From positions 34,480,327 through 34,544,326 of the forward strand of contig NC_037590.1 of assembly GCF_003073045.1 (NCBI RefSeq): a stretch of 64,000 nucleotides of DNA, in the 5' to 3' direction. Positions 1-11,400 of this stretch are shown here, one piece after another; the first letter of the stretch is position 1, and every line of letters begins with the position of its first letter. This DNA comes from Pomacea canaliculata (lineage: Eukaryota > Mollusca > Gastropoda > Architaenioglossa > Ampullariidae). The notes beneath the pieces were generated by a model. That model saw only the letters and a list, made by a program, of their open reading frames with translations, searched no databases and had not been told where the DNA came from. The position numbers and the translations under genes are program-made.

Positions 1-1471
1 ATATTCTACGTGGTCTTTGATCAAACATTGATTGCGGTTTACGATTAAGAGTGTCTTCAAATTTTCCGTGATCGATCAGCACACTTTGCGTACATCGTAA
101 CACGTAAAAGTGTCACCGTGTTGTTATCATATTCTGGTATTAACAGCGGAAAAATAAAAACTCTTTTTTCGGATGAGCAGGTACCTCATAAACAACCGCA
201 CAACACTTTAATGTTACAAACACCTGTGTCCATTTTAGTGGGATTCAGTGCTGTACATAATGTTCTTGGAGCTATGGATAATAGTAATAATAAAAAAAGA
301 AAACACCTGAACTTCCAATTACGTGTGTAAGTTCCGTAATTCATTCATAGGAACATTATTTCCTGACACGAAACAGGTGGATTTCGCAGTCTTCCTATGA
401 GCCTGAATACACTGTAGTAATCAATATGTGCTCGACATCTGGGGCTGTATTTATGAACTAACCAGGCTAGTCTGTGAGTAGCACAAAGGAACAACAAAAT
501 ACGACGTGTATGTCTAATATATTCAGAATGTTACTAGTCTAGGATAAAAATTCAAAGTACATTTTCGCTTCATGTGCATCACTTTCGCTAATCGCGATGT
601 ATCCAATACCAGCAGGTTGACCCGGGGAGGGGGGTGAAGAGTCAATAAGTACCAGTCAAGGGATGAATGATAAAAAATAGTAAACTTTGTATTGTCAAAG
701 ACTAATGTGTCGTCCTATGGACAGGTGTGATTTGGAGTCAGCGTGACCTATCCTGCACAACTTTGTATCGCTTCAATCGGTAAATCGTAAGCGACGACCG
801 TCTGTACTTCACTTCCTTATCCATATCGCTTTCCTATATTTGTTTCATGCCCCTTAGATACTTTTATACACACACGCGCGCACACACACACACACAGTTT
901 CGTGTTTACTTCGATAAACATAAACCTTTCACACCTTGAGTTTAGTCTGTTAGGTAGTTTTTAAGATGTAGAAAAGAAAACGTGTTTTAAACAGACGCTG
1001 ATGTCTGCGCACAGGTGCTGTTTCATACGTGTTTACATATGCGTCAGTTACGCCATAAAACACCAGTTTATCAAAAATGCATGCTGGCAATGTTTAATGG
1101 TGTCCGGATCACACCCCAGGGAGCCAAGCATGATCCGTTTAATTAATGAGATCGGCTGAAGTCACTCTTGGCCCGCAGTGCTCCTTCACATCGCACACCG
1201 AGATGATTTAGGTGCAATAACGAGCCAGCCACTACTCACCCCTTCCCCGCCGCCCCCACTTTCTTGTGCCGACTTCCGTCCTGCCCCTGGACACGTCTTC
1301 AAAAAGGTCAGCAGCGCGTGCGGTCAGTGGCCAGCTGCCATCTTTTTTCCTCCCGTCCCCAAGTCCTCAAACCGAACGCGCGTGTTCCTACCACAAAAGC
1401 TGCAGCGACTTTCAGGCCTGTCGCTTCGTCGCTGAACAACCCCCACAGCTGCGGCGCTCGCACCTTGCCGA

Positions 1472-1480
1472 GATCAAAGG
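1472..1480 (-). promoter_or_regulatory. TCF/LEF consensus site
   Basis: On the minus strand this reads CCTTTGATC, a full match to the TCF/LEF HMG-box consensus SCTTTGATS. It lies in the GC-rich block upstream of Axin. The match is seen directly; occupancy is inference. Confidence 0.45.
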
Positions 1481-1560
1481 CACCACGGCCGTCACACGCA
1501 CTGTATGATTGGACGAGCTGCGCCCATGGCGCGAGCCGCCGACAACGTCACAATAGGCGG

Positions 1561-1577
1561 TGGCGGCTCCTTTGATG
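1561..1577 (+). promoter_or_regulatory. Bipartite TCF site: Helper-like motif plus HMG site
   Basis: TGGCGGC at 1561-1567 is the reverse complement of the Helper motif GCCGCCR, which the C-clamp of invertebrate TCF proteins binds. One base later comes CCTTTGATG (1569-1577), a full SCTTTGATS match. Close pairing of the two motifs is the arrangement described for functional Wnt response elements in Drosophila. Function here is inferred. Confidence 0.5.
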
Positions 1578-2346
1578 TCGGCGCGGAGGGCTGAATCCAC
1601 TAATTAAGCAGCCTTGTCTTTGTGTGCTGCGCTTCAAGTGCAAACAGCTGGGCGGATTGATGAAAGGGCGACTCAAAGAGCTCTTCACCTCCTGGTTTTT
1701 TTTTTTTTTTAAAAAGCGTCGCAGTTCTTCTTTCTTCTGTGAGCGTGGCAACGTGCCAGGTTCAGAGTCTGCGAAACCCTGTGGGCAGGCCGCTGCCGCC
1801 AGTCATTTTTATATCCTCGAATTTTTCTCGGCTGGAAAATCTGATGCATCCTGCTTTAGCCCATCTTTGTTACAAGGGATAATAAAATGAGCCATCGTCA
1901 GTTCAGACCCCTCTCTTATGACTTTTTGTTTCCCTTGCGATCTTTCTTTGTCTTGCTGGCAATTATGTACCCCCTCCCCCATCTCTGACCCCCTGTTTCT
2001 CATCTGAATTTTGTCGGTAGCATGTCATGAATAGTAACGGGTAGACGGATGATAGTCAACCCCCAACCACCCACCCCCGACACACACTGAGAGAGAGAAA
2101 GAGAACGCTGGCTGAACGCAAAGGGTAGGAAACCCCTCTTGCGAAGCCAAAGAAAAGCTTCGCGGCGTCCCTGATTTACTAGCGCCCCGGCCCACTTCAA
2201 AGCCAGGTCCTGGCAAATGTGTAATTTATAAGGGCAAGCATATTATCTGCTTTGGCTGTTGATCTTCATTGGAATATTCTTCCACGCGAGGATTTAAGTG
2301 GATGTCCATCACTTTTCTTGTTATTGTCAACATGGTTTACAAAGTC

Positions 2347-2355
2347 CCTTTGATC
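2347..2355 (+). promoter_or_regulatory. TCF/LEF consensus site
   Basis: CCTTTGATC is a full match to the TCF/LEF HMG consensus. It lies about 500 bases upstream of the putative first exon of Axin. I saw no Helper-like motif right next to it. Confidence 0.4.
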
Positions 2356-2689
2356 ATTTTAGATATTATGTGCCTATACTAAAATTATTTATTAAAATAA
2401 ACACGAAGTAATCTGAAAGGCTCTAGTCTCTCCTTACCGTCGGAAGACGCCATAATTATACAGTGTAGTGTAGGGTAGGCTGTCATTTCCCACCTTCATT
2501 CTTTTAAGTGTGTCGTGAATTGTAGAAATATTATATTCTTTTATGTGTTAGTAATACTGCTGAATGGTACCAGTAATAACAAGACAATAATCTTTAAACA
2601 GTATAGCTCTTAACGACACAATATTAAAGTCGCGCCCCCATTTAGAATGGACTCGCCCAACACGTTTCTCTCAGTGTTGATTTTATCGT

Positions 2690-2780
2690 CTCGTTGATTG
2701 GTGCGGCGCTTCTAAGGCCGTGACGTCACTGGGTCGGATTGTCGGCGGCGGGCATGTGGCTTTGATCTCTTGGATTTCAA
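2690..2780 (+). promoter_or_regulatory. Putative core promoter of Axin with CCAAT, CRE, Helper-like and TCF motifs
   Basis: Within 90 bases there is an inverse CCAAT box (ATTGG, 2697-2701), a perfect palindromic CRE (TGACGTCA, 2721-2728), CGGCGGC at 2743-2749 (Helper motif GCCGCCG on the other strand) and GCTTTGATC at 2759-2767 (full TCF/LEF consensus). I see no TATA box. The block lies just upstream of a good splice donor at 2873, so it is the best candidate for the Axin promoter. The motifs are seen; the promoter role is inferred. Confidence 0.5.
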
Positions 2781-2872
2781 ACTTTTCATAGTTCTGACAT
2801 CCAGAACGATTTTTGTCGACGAGAGCGGCCAAGCATCTGGATGTTCTTTACCGGCTCACCTAGCAAAGTAAG
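2780..2872 (+). other. Putative 5' non-coding exon of Axin (start uncertain)
   Basis: A consensus donor AAG|GTAAGC at 2872/2873 follows the CCAAT/CRE/TCF block, and the next clear acceptor in the Axin direction is at 7423, where the first coding exon begins with untranslated sequence. An untranslated first exon ending at 2872 explains both. The transcription start is not known, so the left end is approximate. Confidence 0.35.
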
Positions 2873-5800
2873 GTAAGCCACCATTGTCTGCATGTGCTAG
2901 TGTGCAGAAGTAGCAGTGTGGGACTTGGCGAAGACTGCATGTGTTTGGTCGAGTAGCTAGTTTCTCTCGCCTTTCGACCTGAGTACTGTCAGGGAAAGCG
3001 TGACTGAGACGAGAAACGAGCCCTTGTGCAGGTTTTTAACAGCTGTGGTTTGTTCCTCAAGAACTGTGAAGAAGATATTCATCAGGAACCGACCTACACT
3101 AAAGGTGGATTTCAGCTTATCAAGAGCGTCTGTTTGTGTACCTGCTTTAACTTTAGCAAAAAGTTTTTATTGCTGTACTACTAAAGAGCCCAGTGAAAAA
3201 CATCAGCTTTGTTTCTATGGCTTTGCGGATAAAATAACAGCCAACAGAAAACTCCCCAGATTTTTGTGTATCTCAGTCGAGGTGATTTGCTTACCTGAGA
3301 TGACTTGTTACTGCTTATGATGTTACGTGACACGCCCGTGTACATACAAACCAACGTAATCTTATGACAAGCACACAGGTTTTGAAACCCATCTTGATTA
3401 TGTTCTGCTCCCAGTCGGTGTATCTACCTGTGGATACGAGTTCAATGGCTCAGGTGTTTGGTGTACTTTGACTATTATTTACACTGTTTCTTCTGTCGAC
3501 ACGATTTGTGGTATGTCAGAATTTGGACTTTTTTTCTATTGCCATAGGTAACTTTTAGTTTTTATTCATAACGACGTAAGTGCGTGAGTTTGTGAATGAG
3601 AGGGCAGAATGCATCTTTACTGGTGTGTACGTGTGTCCGGCTATTGACTAGTGCGCCGTGTTATTATTCGGATTTTGTTTCAGACATTGGCACACGATTA
3701 CGATTTTATAACTAATCAGTATACATCACAGTATTTTATTAAGAGCGGAATGAACACTTGCGTCTTACTAATGCACACTGTGAATATGCACGCACGCACA
3801 TGCACACGCTCGCGCGCACACTGAACACACGCTGATGCTAAATCCACATCAGTGGGGAGAGCAGCGAGCGCCACCTACGCCCAAGTGTTCATAATGGCGG
3901 CCGTTCCAACAGGAGCACACGGAGTACATTTTGCTGACCCTGAAGAAGCTAATTGCGCCCTTTCGCTATAGAGGTATGCATGATGGCTTGGTCCATGAGT
4001 GCATGTGTTCGGTGGAATATAGATTTTTAGCAGTTACTTAGGATATAGAATGCGTGAATACCTTCGTGCCTGGTTTTAGTGTGGGCATTGCTTGCCTCTC
4101 GGGTAGGGGAGAGAAAGCTTTCCTGGCGTTGTGGGCCTTTTGTTGCCAAACGTGCTGAATACCTACCTCATTACAGAGCAGCTACCATAAAAAAAAAACA
4201 ATAGAAAGTTGTTGAGACTTTATGTTTGCTTGAAAAATGGCATGGAGTTTTTCATCAGCTCCGCTAGCTTTGATTTTTGACCCATATCGATTGAGCACCA
4301 ACATTTTTCGCTTTGACACTCATTCTTCAAACGGTATTGGCGCGGGGGAGGGGGGAGGTCAGAGGCCATCTTGGATACCTTTGTATGTTGTCGAGATTTC
4401 ACGTGGGAAGGACCAGATATAAGCTTCATATTAGTCGGATTTTTGAAGGATATATGAAAGATTTTTTAACGTGACAGCTTTAATGAATTCTGTGAGATTT
4501 ACTGTTCATGTTTGTTGTGTATGGTTTTACGTGTGTCGGCATTAAGTGCGGGGGTTTTGCGGTCGGTCAGCAGTTCTACGAGGGACGCTAATCAACTGAA
4601 TCAAGACTTGCCTCCTTAAAAGAATTTATTGATACAGTTAACGTACATATGTCAGAGAACAGACAAAAATTTGAATCATTGAAGGTGAATAATAATAAGT
4701 CAGCCTGAAGGTGTGGAGAAAATTTCTAGTACAATAAGTATGTGTTAAGATGTGCCAGACGATTTTCATGCATAGTGAATCTGCAACTATTTTGGAACGC
4801 TAACATGTTATGCAAAATGAATGGATCACTATGGCCAAAGAAAGTCCTGACTGTGTGGAACGTAACATGTAAACAGAGCTGATTTATTACTGAAGTAGAT
4901 AAGTAAAGGGTCAATTTATTGGAAACGAGCATACTTGCCATTAAAATTACTTGTAATATTTTACATCAGTTTGCAAAGTCCAAGGCATAGGCACTGGGGA
5001 GATGAAATGCTGATAGGTAAAAGAGATTATACTGAAGTCTGGTTAATTTCATAAATAAATTAGCATAAAACCATTTTAACTTGATGACTGTAATTGATAG
5101 TTTACAGACATCTCTGTTAGAGATAAGTGGTCTCAACTTTTCTTGCCACTTAGATTTTAATCATTAGGTAGGTGTTTACATAACTTGACAGTTGTACGTT
5201 CATTACCGTTAGAATTACTGAAAGTGTAGCATGTGAAATAATATTTTGTTAAAATATGATAAACCGTATAAGTTTTTAGTTTTCATTTATGTTAATCACC
5301 CATCTGACACAGAATGATGTGCCTTCCTAATCTCTATAAATGTGCATGTGAAGATTAAGAATTTAGTGCAATGTCTTGCATATGCTTTTTTAATAGATTG
5401 CATTCATACCATTTTTGGGAGGTTGACATTTGGACCTCTTTACCACATTTTATTTGTAAGCCTTTTTACAGTGGGTGCTTACAAATATAATCATAGCTTT
5501 GACATCAAGGAGCATGTAATTACATATGTGCATGTCAAGAGGATAAGTTGTATGTATAAGCAGTATCAGTGGTAAGAACAAGCTGGTGCAAGATAGAGTG
5601 GTTTGTTGATTTCTATAATAATTATCACTTGGATTTTTTCCCCAGTTGCACTAATATTAGCTGCACTTTGTGAACGCTATAACGGGTTTGTTGAAATAAG
5701 GAATGTACACATGGGTGTCATGGAAAGAGGTCTTAACTCTTGTTGATTAGACTTTAATACAAAAAAATACTCTTGTCTCTTCCAGATTTGTTTCTCAAAT

Positions 5801-7423
5801 TATCAGATCATATTAGAGGATTAGTCATAGAGATGTTTTCTTTTTTTTTTCACTGATTTCAACAAATTCATTATCCATTACTGTAGTTGATGCAGGTTTT
5901 GAGTGTGTTGCATATAGATTTGTGCAACCAGGCTGCAGATGTAAGGGATTTAAAAGTGCAGTTGTGACTAATGAAATATGGCAGCATGTTCCTCAGTTGA
6001 AAGGATCCTAGCTTCATGCTGGTTTTGGCAGAGTGAAATATACACATCCAGTGGTCATAAATGGTGTAGAACAGGAGTACATCATTAAGCTTTCCAGCAT
6101 TGAAGTCTGCAACATTGTCATACTTTCCATTTTAGTGTGAATGTAAACTTTGTGCTTGCGTAGGTTGTGTTTACTTTTATACTAGTAAAAGTTTATAGAC
6201 CTCCCCATCTCCCCAGGGTCACCAAGGACTGAGGTTTACAGACAGAGTAGTGCTGAGGAAAGAGACATTTCACCCTTCATTACCAGCACGGCAGGCAGAT
6301 CTAACTCTGTGGTCAGGTCATGCAGTTCATTTCCTTCTGCATGGGCTAGCGTTTTTGCAGGTTGAAGCCGGGACAAACACGTTTGTAACTGGGATTTTCA
6401 TGGCTGGTCTCTTTGATTTGCCAGTGCTTTGATGTTTCAAATATCTCTAAGCTATTTGAGTTTGCCTTGAGCTAGCTTCCTCCAGATGAAAGCGCAGCAT
6501 AGCCAGTTGCTCACAGAGGCAAAGGAAAATTACTTCTTTTAAAAATAAGACATGGGACTTGAAAAAAAGATCTGTTCTTTGTTTTATAAAGATATGCTTG
6601 CGTGTTGGTAAATAAAATTACATCTTTTCCTTTTTGGAGAGCATCACATTGTGTCAGTCTTTGATATGTTCCATGAATTTAACTCGTTAGATATTTGAAA
6701 TTTATAAATATTTTATAGTGAAAGTTATTTACTGATTAGGGACTTCTGCATGCAACTTTTCCTGCGATCGGAAACATGATTTTTCTTTTTTAAAGAATTT
6801 TAGTGGAGATGTACTGTAAATTCACTGCAAGCAATTTTATTTAGGCAGTGCAGCTGTTGTAAGACATGGTTAATTCCAATTCTGTAGTTGTCTTGTGTTT
6901 CTGAGATGAGTGATAGTTATACTGCTCTAAAATAAATGTTCAAATTTTCTTTTAAACTTAAGCCCATTAATTCTATGAAACCAGTTCCAGAAGCTCTACC
7001 TATTGGAAAAAGCATGAATTTAACAATTTTAACACACTCATTTGTTATAGAGATATACCTAAGTGATTTCTCTTTATTGTGTTAAAAATTATATTGCTCA
7101 TTGTGCAGGGCATTGTTAAAGATATTTTAAGAAAGTTAATGTGGATCTGAACAGACATGTCTATGCAAAATTTATTAACTTTGTATGCCCTACTTTTTAA
7201 TGTTTGCTGCACTAGCATAAACAAGGGAGCTTACAAGTAAATCTTGGGACTTTTTCCAGGAAAAATCTGTTCACACCAATCACATGACACACTAAATGAT
7301 TTAAAACTCATAAAACTTCAAATAAAAGTTTTAGTTATACAGTTTATTTAGTTTTTATGCTTGATCAGTAGAAATGTCATTGAACATAAAATTTACAGAT
7401 GTATGTTACTTTTTTTGTTGCAG
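2873..7423 (+). other. Putative intron 1 of Axin
   Basis: AT-rich, with no coding similarity that I recognise. It contains GC-dinucleotide repeats near 3790-3830, a G-run near 4340-4360 and several T-runs. It ends in a polypyrimidine tract and CAG at 7421-7423. Confidence 0.35.
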
Positions 7424-7490
7424 ATGTAGCATAGAATTCACTGTGATGGACAGGCTGCATTGAGACAATGGTGTCATGCCAGACTGAGTC
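7424..7490 (+). promoter_or_regulatory. 5' UTR of Axin with four upstream ATGs
   Basis: Between the acceptor (7423) and the Axin start codon there are four upstream ATGs, each closed quickly: 7424 (ATG directly followed by TAG), 7446-7463, 7468-7494 and 7476-7487. The third stops in the overlap ATGA with the Axin ATG, the arrangement that favours termination-reinitiation. An in-frame TGA at 7485-7487 shows that coding cannot start further upstream in this exon. Confidence 0.5.
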
Positions 7491-8458
7491 ATGACATCCA
7501 AGGTATTTGAGTTCCTCAATGACTCCGGGGGCAACAACTTTACAGAGACAGCACCTCGGCCGCCTGTACCTGGGGAAGAAAATGAGCTGCAATCTAATGG
7601 GGGTATGTCCACCCGCAGCAGTGGCTCTCACAAGAGTCAGGTGTCAAACAAGTCACATGCCTCATCCAAGAGTGCTGCATCCACCAAAGGGGAGATAAGC
7701 CATTCACCTGCGGCCACGCCTCGTAAATCCAACTTGGACAGAGGAGAAGCCACTGGCTTCCCTCTCTGTCATGGTTTCGAGACCGAAGATGTTGAGGCAC
7801 CCCTTGGGTTTGAACCTGAGGGGAGTGCTGCAAATTCTCCACCATACTCCGAGAATAGCACCCCACCTCACTTAAAATGGGCTGAGAATTTGAACCACCT
7901 TCTTACAGACAGTGATGGCGTGTCACTGTTTAAAGAGTATTTAGAATGTGAACAGGGTGGAGCTGATGAACTTCAGTTCTGGTTTGCATGCCAAGGCTTG
8001 AAGCAACAGGCTGATACAGGAGATGTTGCAAACATTGTGAATGCGATATACAAAAAATATGTTCGGGTTGACAAAGTAAAATCTATTTCCAAGGAAACAA
8101 GGAAGGAGATTATGGAAAAGATTCAGCAAAAGGTGAAAGTGGACCAGTGCATATTTGATGCTGCTCAAGCAGAAGTTGAAAACCACTTCAGGAATGTATC
8201 CTATCCGGCCTTTTTGAATTCTGATATATATGTGCAATATGTTCAGTCTTATGCAGACAGTCCCAAGTCCAGTCACTCAAGTGGGTCAAACTCTGCACGA
8301 CCTGTTTCCCAGTCTGTGTTATTGCCAGTGCTTCATGAGGATAAAGAATTGGCAACAGACGAACTTTCATCCACTATGGGAGTACCTCTCATTAACAAGA
8401 TATCTGGTGGGAGACGATCTGAGTTGACCAGCCTGCGACACAATGAAACAGTTGCAGG
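7491..8458 (+). CDS. AXIN: Axin coding exon 1: tankyrase motif and RGS domain
   Basis: Encodes residues 1-322 and two bases of codon 323. The N-terminus carries FTETAPRPPVPGEE, nearly identical to the first tankyrase-binding segment of vertebrate Axin. A Ser/Lys-rich linker follows, then GFEPEGSA, and then the RGS domain from about 128 to 252 (LKWAENLNHLL ... FWFACQGL ... YPAFLNSDIYVQY), which in Axin binds the APC SAMP repeats. The donor is GG|GTATGT at 8458/8459. Confidence 0.93.
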
Positions 8459-11400
8459 GTATGTAGAAAACTTGTATTTCAATGTTTTTTGCTCAAAAAA
8501 TTTTTAGAACAATTTCTGTATATCACCTGCAATCAGCATCATGCACTCTTATTTAGTCTGTATGTTTGTGAAGTGAACCAGCGTTTTGTAATCTAATTTA
8601 TCTGTTGGCAGTTTATGTTTTCCAAGTTATCAAGTGCTAATGACTTTTGTGACATTAGGAGTAATATGTTTTAGTTGTGTGTTGATTTTTTCTTTATGTG
8701 TTAATGGAATACAAGATACTTGAAAGAAATTGACAGCAAAATGCTGTTGTAAACAAATTTTTTTTAGTGATCACAGTATATTTTGAAGTTTTGGCTCTTA
8801 TGAAAAAATGTTACAGTTTAAAAAAAAAAAGTTGATCTAGATAATTGGTGAAGTCAGTCATTCCAGCTATTATACACAAAGCGTCCCCCCCAATTCAAAG
8901 TTTTGCTTTTCTGTTTGTCTTGTATATGTATTTCATGAAACAATCATACTATATTTAAAAGAATGTTATTGATACAACACAAAATTGGAGAGTGGTACAT
9001 TAATTTTTATTGTTTTATTTACAGGTTTTATTATTTTACAAGACCACACTGCTCATCATACCCAGCCCATGTTTCGTATGCCCCAGTATCAGCCCAGGAT
9101 AGTGAACAGCAGAGCTTATCTAGTGATGCGCTTACAGATGATACTGTGTCACTGACTGACACAAGCAGCATGTAAGTGCTCTTTAGTGCCAGAAAATGTC
9201 AGAAAAATAGCTTTAAAATGTCTGATTAATATTTCTGTAGGTAGATGTGCATATAAGGACTAAAGCTTTCAGCCAAATGGTGACTGCCTTTTTTTTTTTT
9301 TAAGAATTATAAACTTTGTGACCTTTTCAAAGTCAGGTCTTACAGACTGCTTGACACGACAGCAGCGACATAGTGGTTTTAGTCAGGCGTTCCCAGTTAT
9401 GAATGCTGTGCCCTAGGCAGTAAACCCAGTATATTCACTGCCACCGTGACCAAAAGGCTTCGAGTTCTTTTTGGGGGGGGGGGTTATTAACCTTTCATTA
9501 TTTTTTGTGATAATATGTAGTTGTATATAACTATTTATGGACAGTAGTAGCCGTCTCGCATTCTTACTCCATATTCATATAGCCCTAGTAAAGGCAGTGA
9601 GATTGCACCCTGTGACCTTGATAGTGATATCGCTTTCCTACTAAAGATCATTTCATTCATAAGCACTCAAGATAATTTGTAACTGTAGCCTATTCTCTCA
9701 AGCATCCAATCAGTTTTCAGTTTGCCTACACACAGTTCAGTCTTACACAGGAAAAACATTGAGAATGGAATTATCGAAAACTCTAATTTAAAAAAAAAGT
9801 GTTATACGTTTTTGAAGTCAAAAATTCTAGTTAAAAAGTTTACAAGCAGTTTACTGATGCTGTTGGCTTCGTGTGGGTTTGTCATTGTTTAGAAGCTTTG
9901 AAGCCAGCACCAGCGCATGTTGGGACAGGCGTTTGTGCGCCTTCCAGCCCGTTCAGATCAATTTTGCCTTTGAAGGGCGTAGGGCTTGATCAGGGCCAGA
10001 CACTTCAAAGAGCTTCAAATACCGCCATGGAGCAGTTTATGCAGCTCAGATAGAAGGCATCAGGCACTTACATGTTGGCGGGTCTTTTATCTAATGAATG
10101 AGAGCCAGCCTTTGATCTGCCAAGCTTGAGCACCGCGTTCGCTTTGCCAGCCCGCCTTCAAAGCCGTTGCCTTGTGGTCTTTCTCGCTGGCCCGCACCCC
10201 GCTGCTGCGTTCAGGTGCGCTGGAAGAGTAGTGGTAGCATATGACGAGAGACGAGCTGCCATATTCTCGCTGGGCTTTGTCGCGGGTCGATTGGCAGAGC
10301 TTCGTGTAGGTCTAGAACGCGCGTGTCTTTCAGCCGGCCTGGTTCTTAGTCTGGGTTGGATCTGGCCTTTTTGGCTAAGCGATACGTTTCCTTTTTACTG
10401 GGGAGGCACAGCGAGGGTGGCTTACGATCATGTGTGGAAAACCTTTCTTTCCTTGCTTCTGCGTTCCGACCATGTTTATCATGCTAAACTTAGACGTTCA
10501 GTCTATCTCTTGTGCGACTTCTTTGAGGCGACCCCGAAAGCCTCTCATTCAAGTGTAACTTGTGCAGTACGGTACCGGGTAGCTGCAGAAGTGACATGCC
10601 ACAACCTCAACTAACACTGACCACATGTTTGTTTGCTTTTCATACATCTGCTTTTCTCTTTGGGGAGGATGGTAGGAGACATTTTAAAACCCAAGACATC
10701 TAAGATGTTAATGGGAGAAACATTAAAGAAAGTGTGTTTGGTGCCCATTTCCAAGCCTCACTTAAGAAAAATTAAAATACGCTAGCCAATGACGATGGTT
10801 CAGACACAGCTTTGTAATGTTGACAAGGAATAGAATAGGAAAAAAGTTGTCAGTTTTGTTGTCGACCATTGAACAGTTCTTGAATTATGAAATATTTTGA
10901 GAGAGACACCAGTAAAAGTGAACAAGGCTAGTAGCCGTCATATGGTTTTAAGGACGCTGCATTTTTTTTTTTTTTTTTTTTTAGAAGTTGTTCACAGTGG
11001 ATTTAATGTTGTGATTGATTTTTAATTTTTAGCTACAATTTGATCCGGGTAGCGTTGGTATCGATTATAGCAAGGGTTCGTTACCTCGTAGCATGCAGGG
11101 AGCTAATGGCTGTTTATAATGGCAGCAAGTCGATTAGATTTTTTTTTTAAATGGCAGCATGTTGTAAGGCGCCCCCTCCACCCTTTTCAAGACTAAAGGC
11201 TAGGACGCAGCGGAGGAAGGCATAAGCAAACAGACTGATCCGGCCAGTCACACGTAGACAGAAAACAGCACAGTGGACGGAGGGTTGGTTAGGGGTTCAT
11301 GGTTTCCCAAACCCTTATCGGGTGTTGTTATGCGGGCCACTTTTTAAAAGGGCTTTACATGACAGCCTCTAGTGTCGCCTTTGATGCCGGGCCCTTGTGG

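Larger units (their letters stand above)
1..2689. other. 5' flank of Axin, no gene recognised
   Basis: No open reading frame here shows protein similarity that I recognise. Positions 1150-1600 are distinctly GC- and CpG-rich and hold a CCAAT box in inverse form (ATTGG near 1508) plus TCF/LEF-like sites. Short CA/CG repeats lie at about 870-895. The GC-rich part could be an alternative promoter or an enhancer of the Axin gene downstream; that is inference. Confidence 0.5.

Noticed and set aside
1178..1600. Several overlapping open frames in the GC-rich block
   Set aside because: Low-complexity translations on both strands without similarity; typical of CpG-rich DNA.
10126..10614. 162-codon open frame in the GC-rich part of an Axin intron
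   Set aside because: No ATG start, no recognisable similarity, no splice logic; the open frame follows from high GC content.
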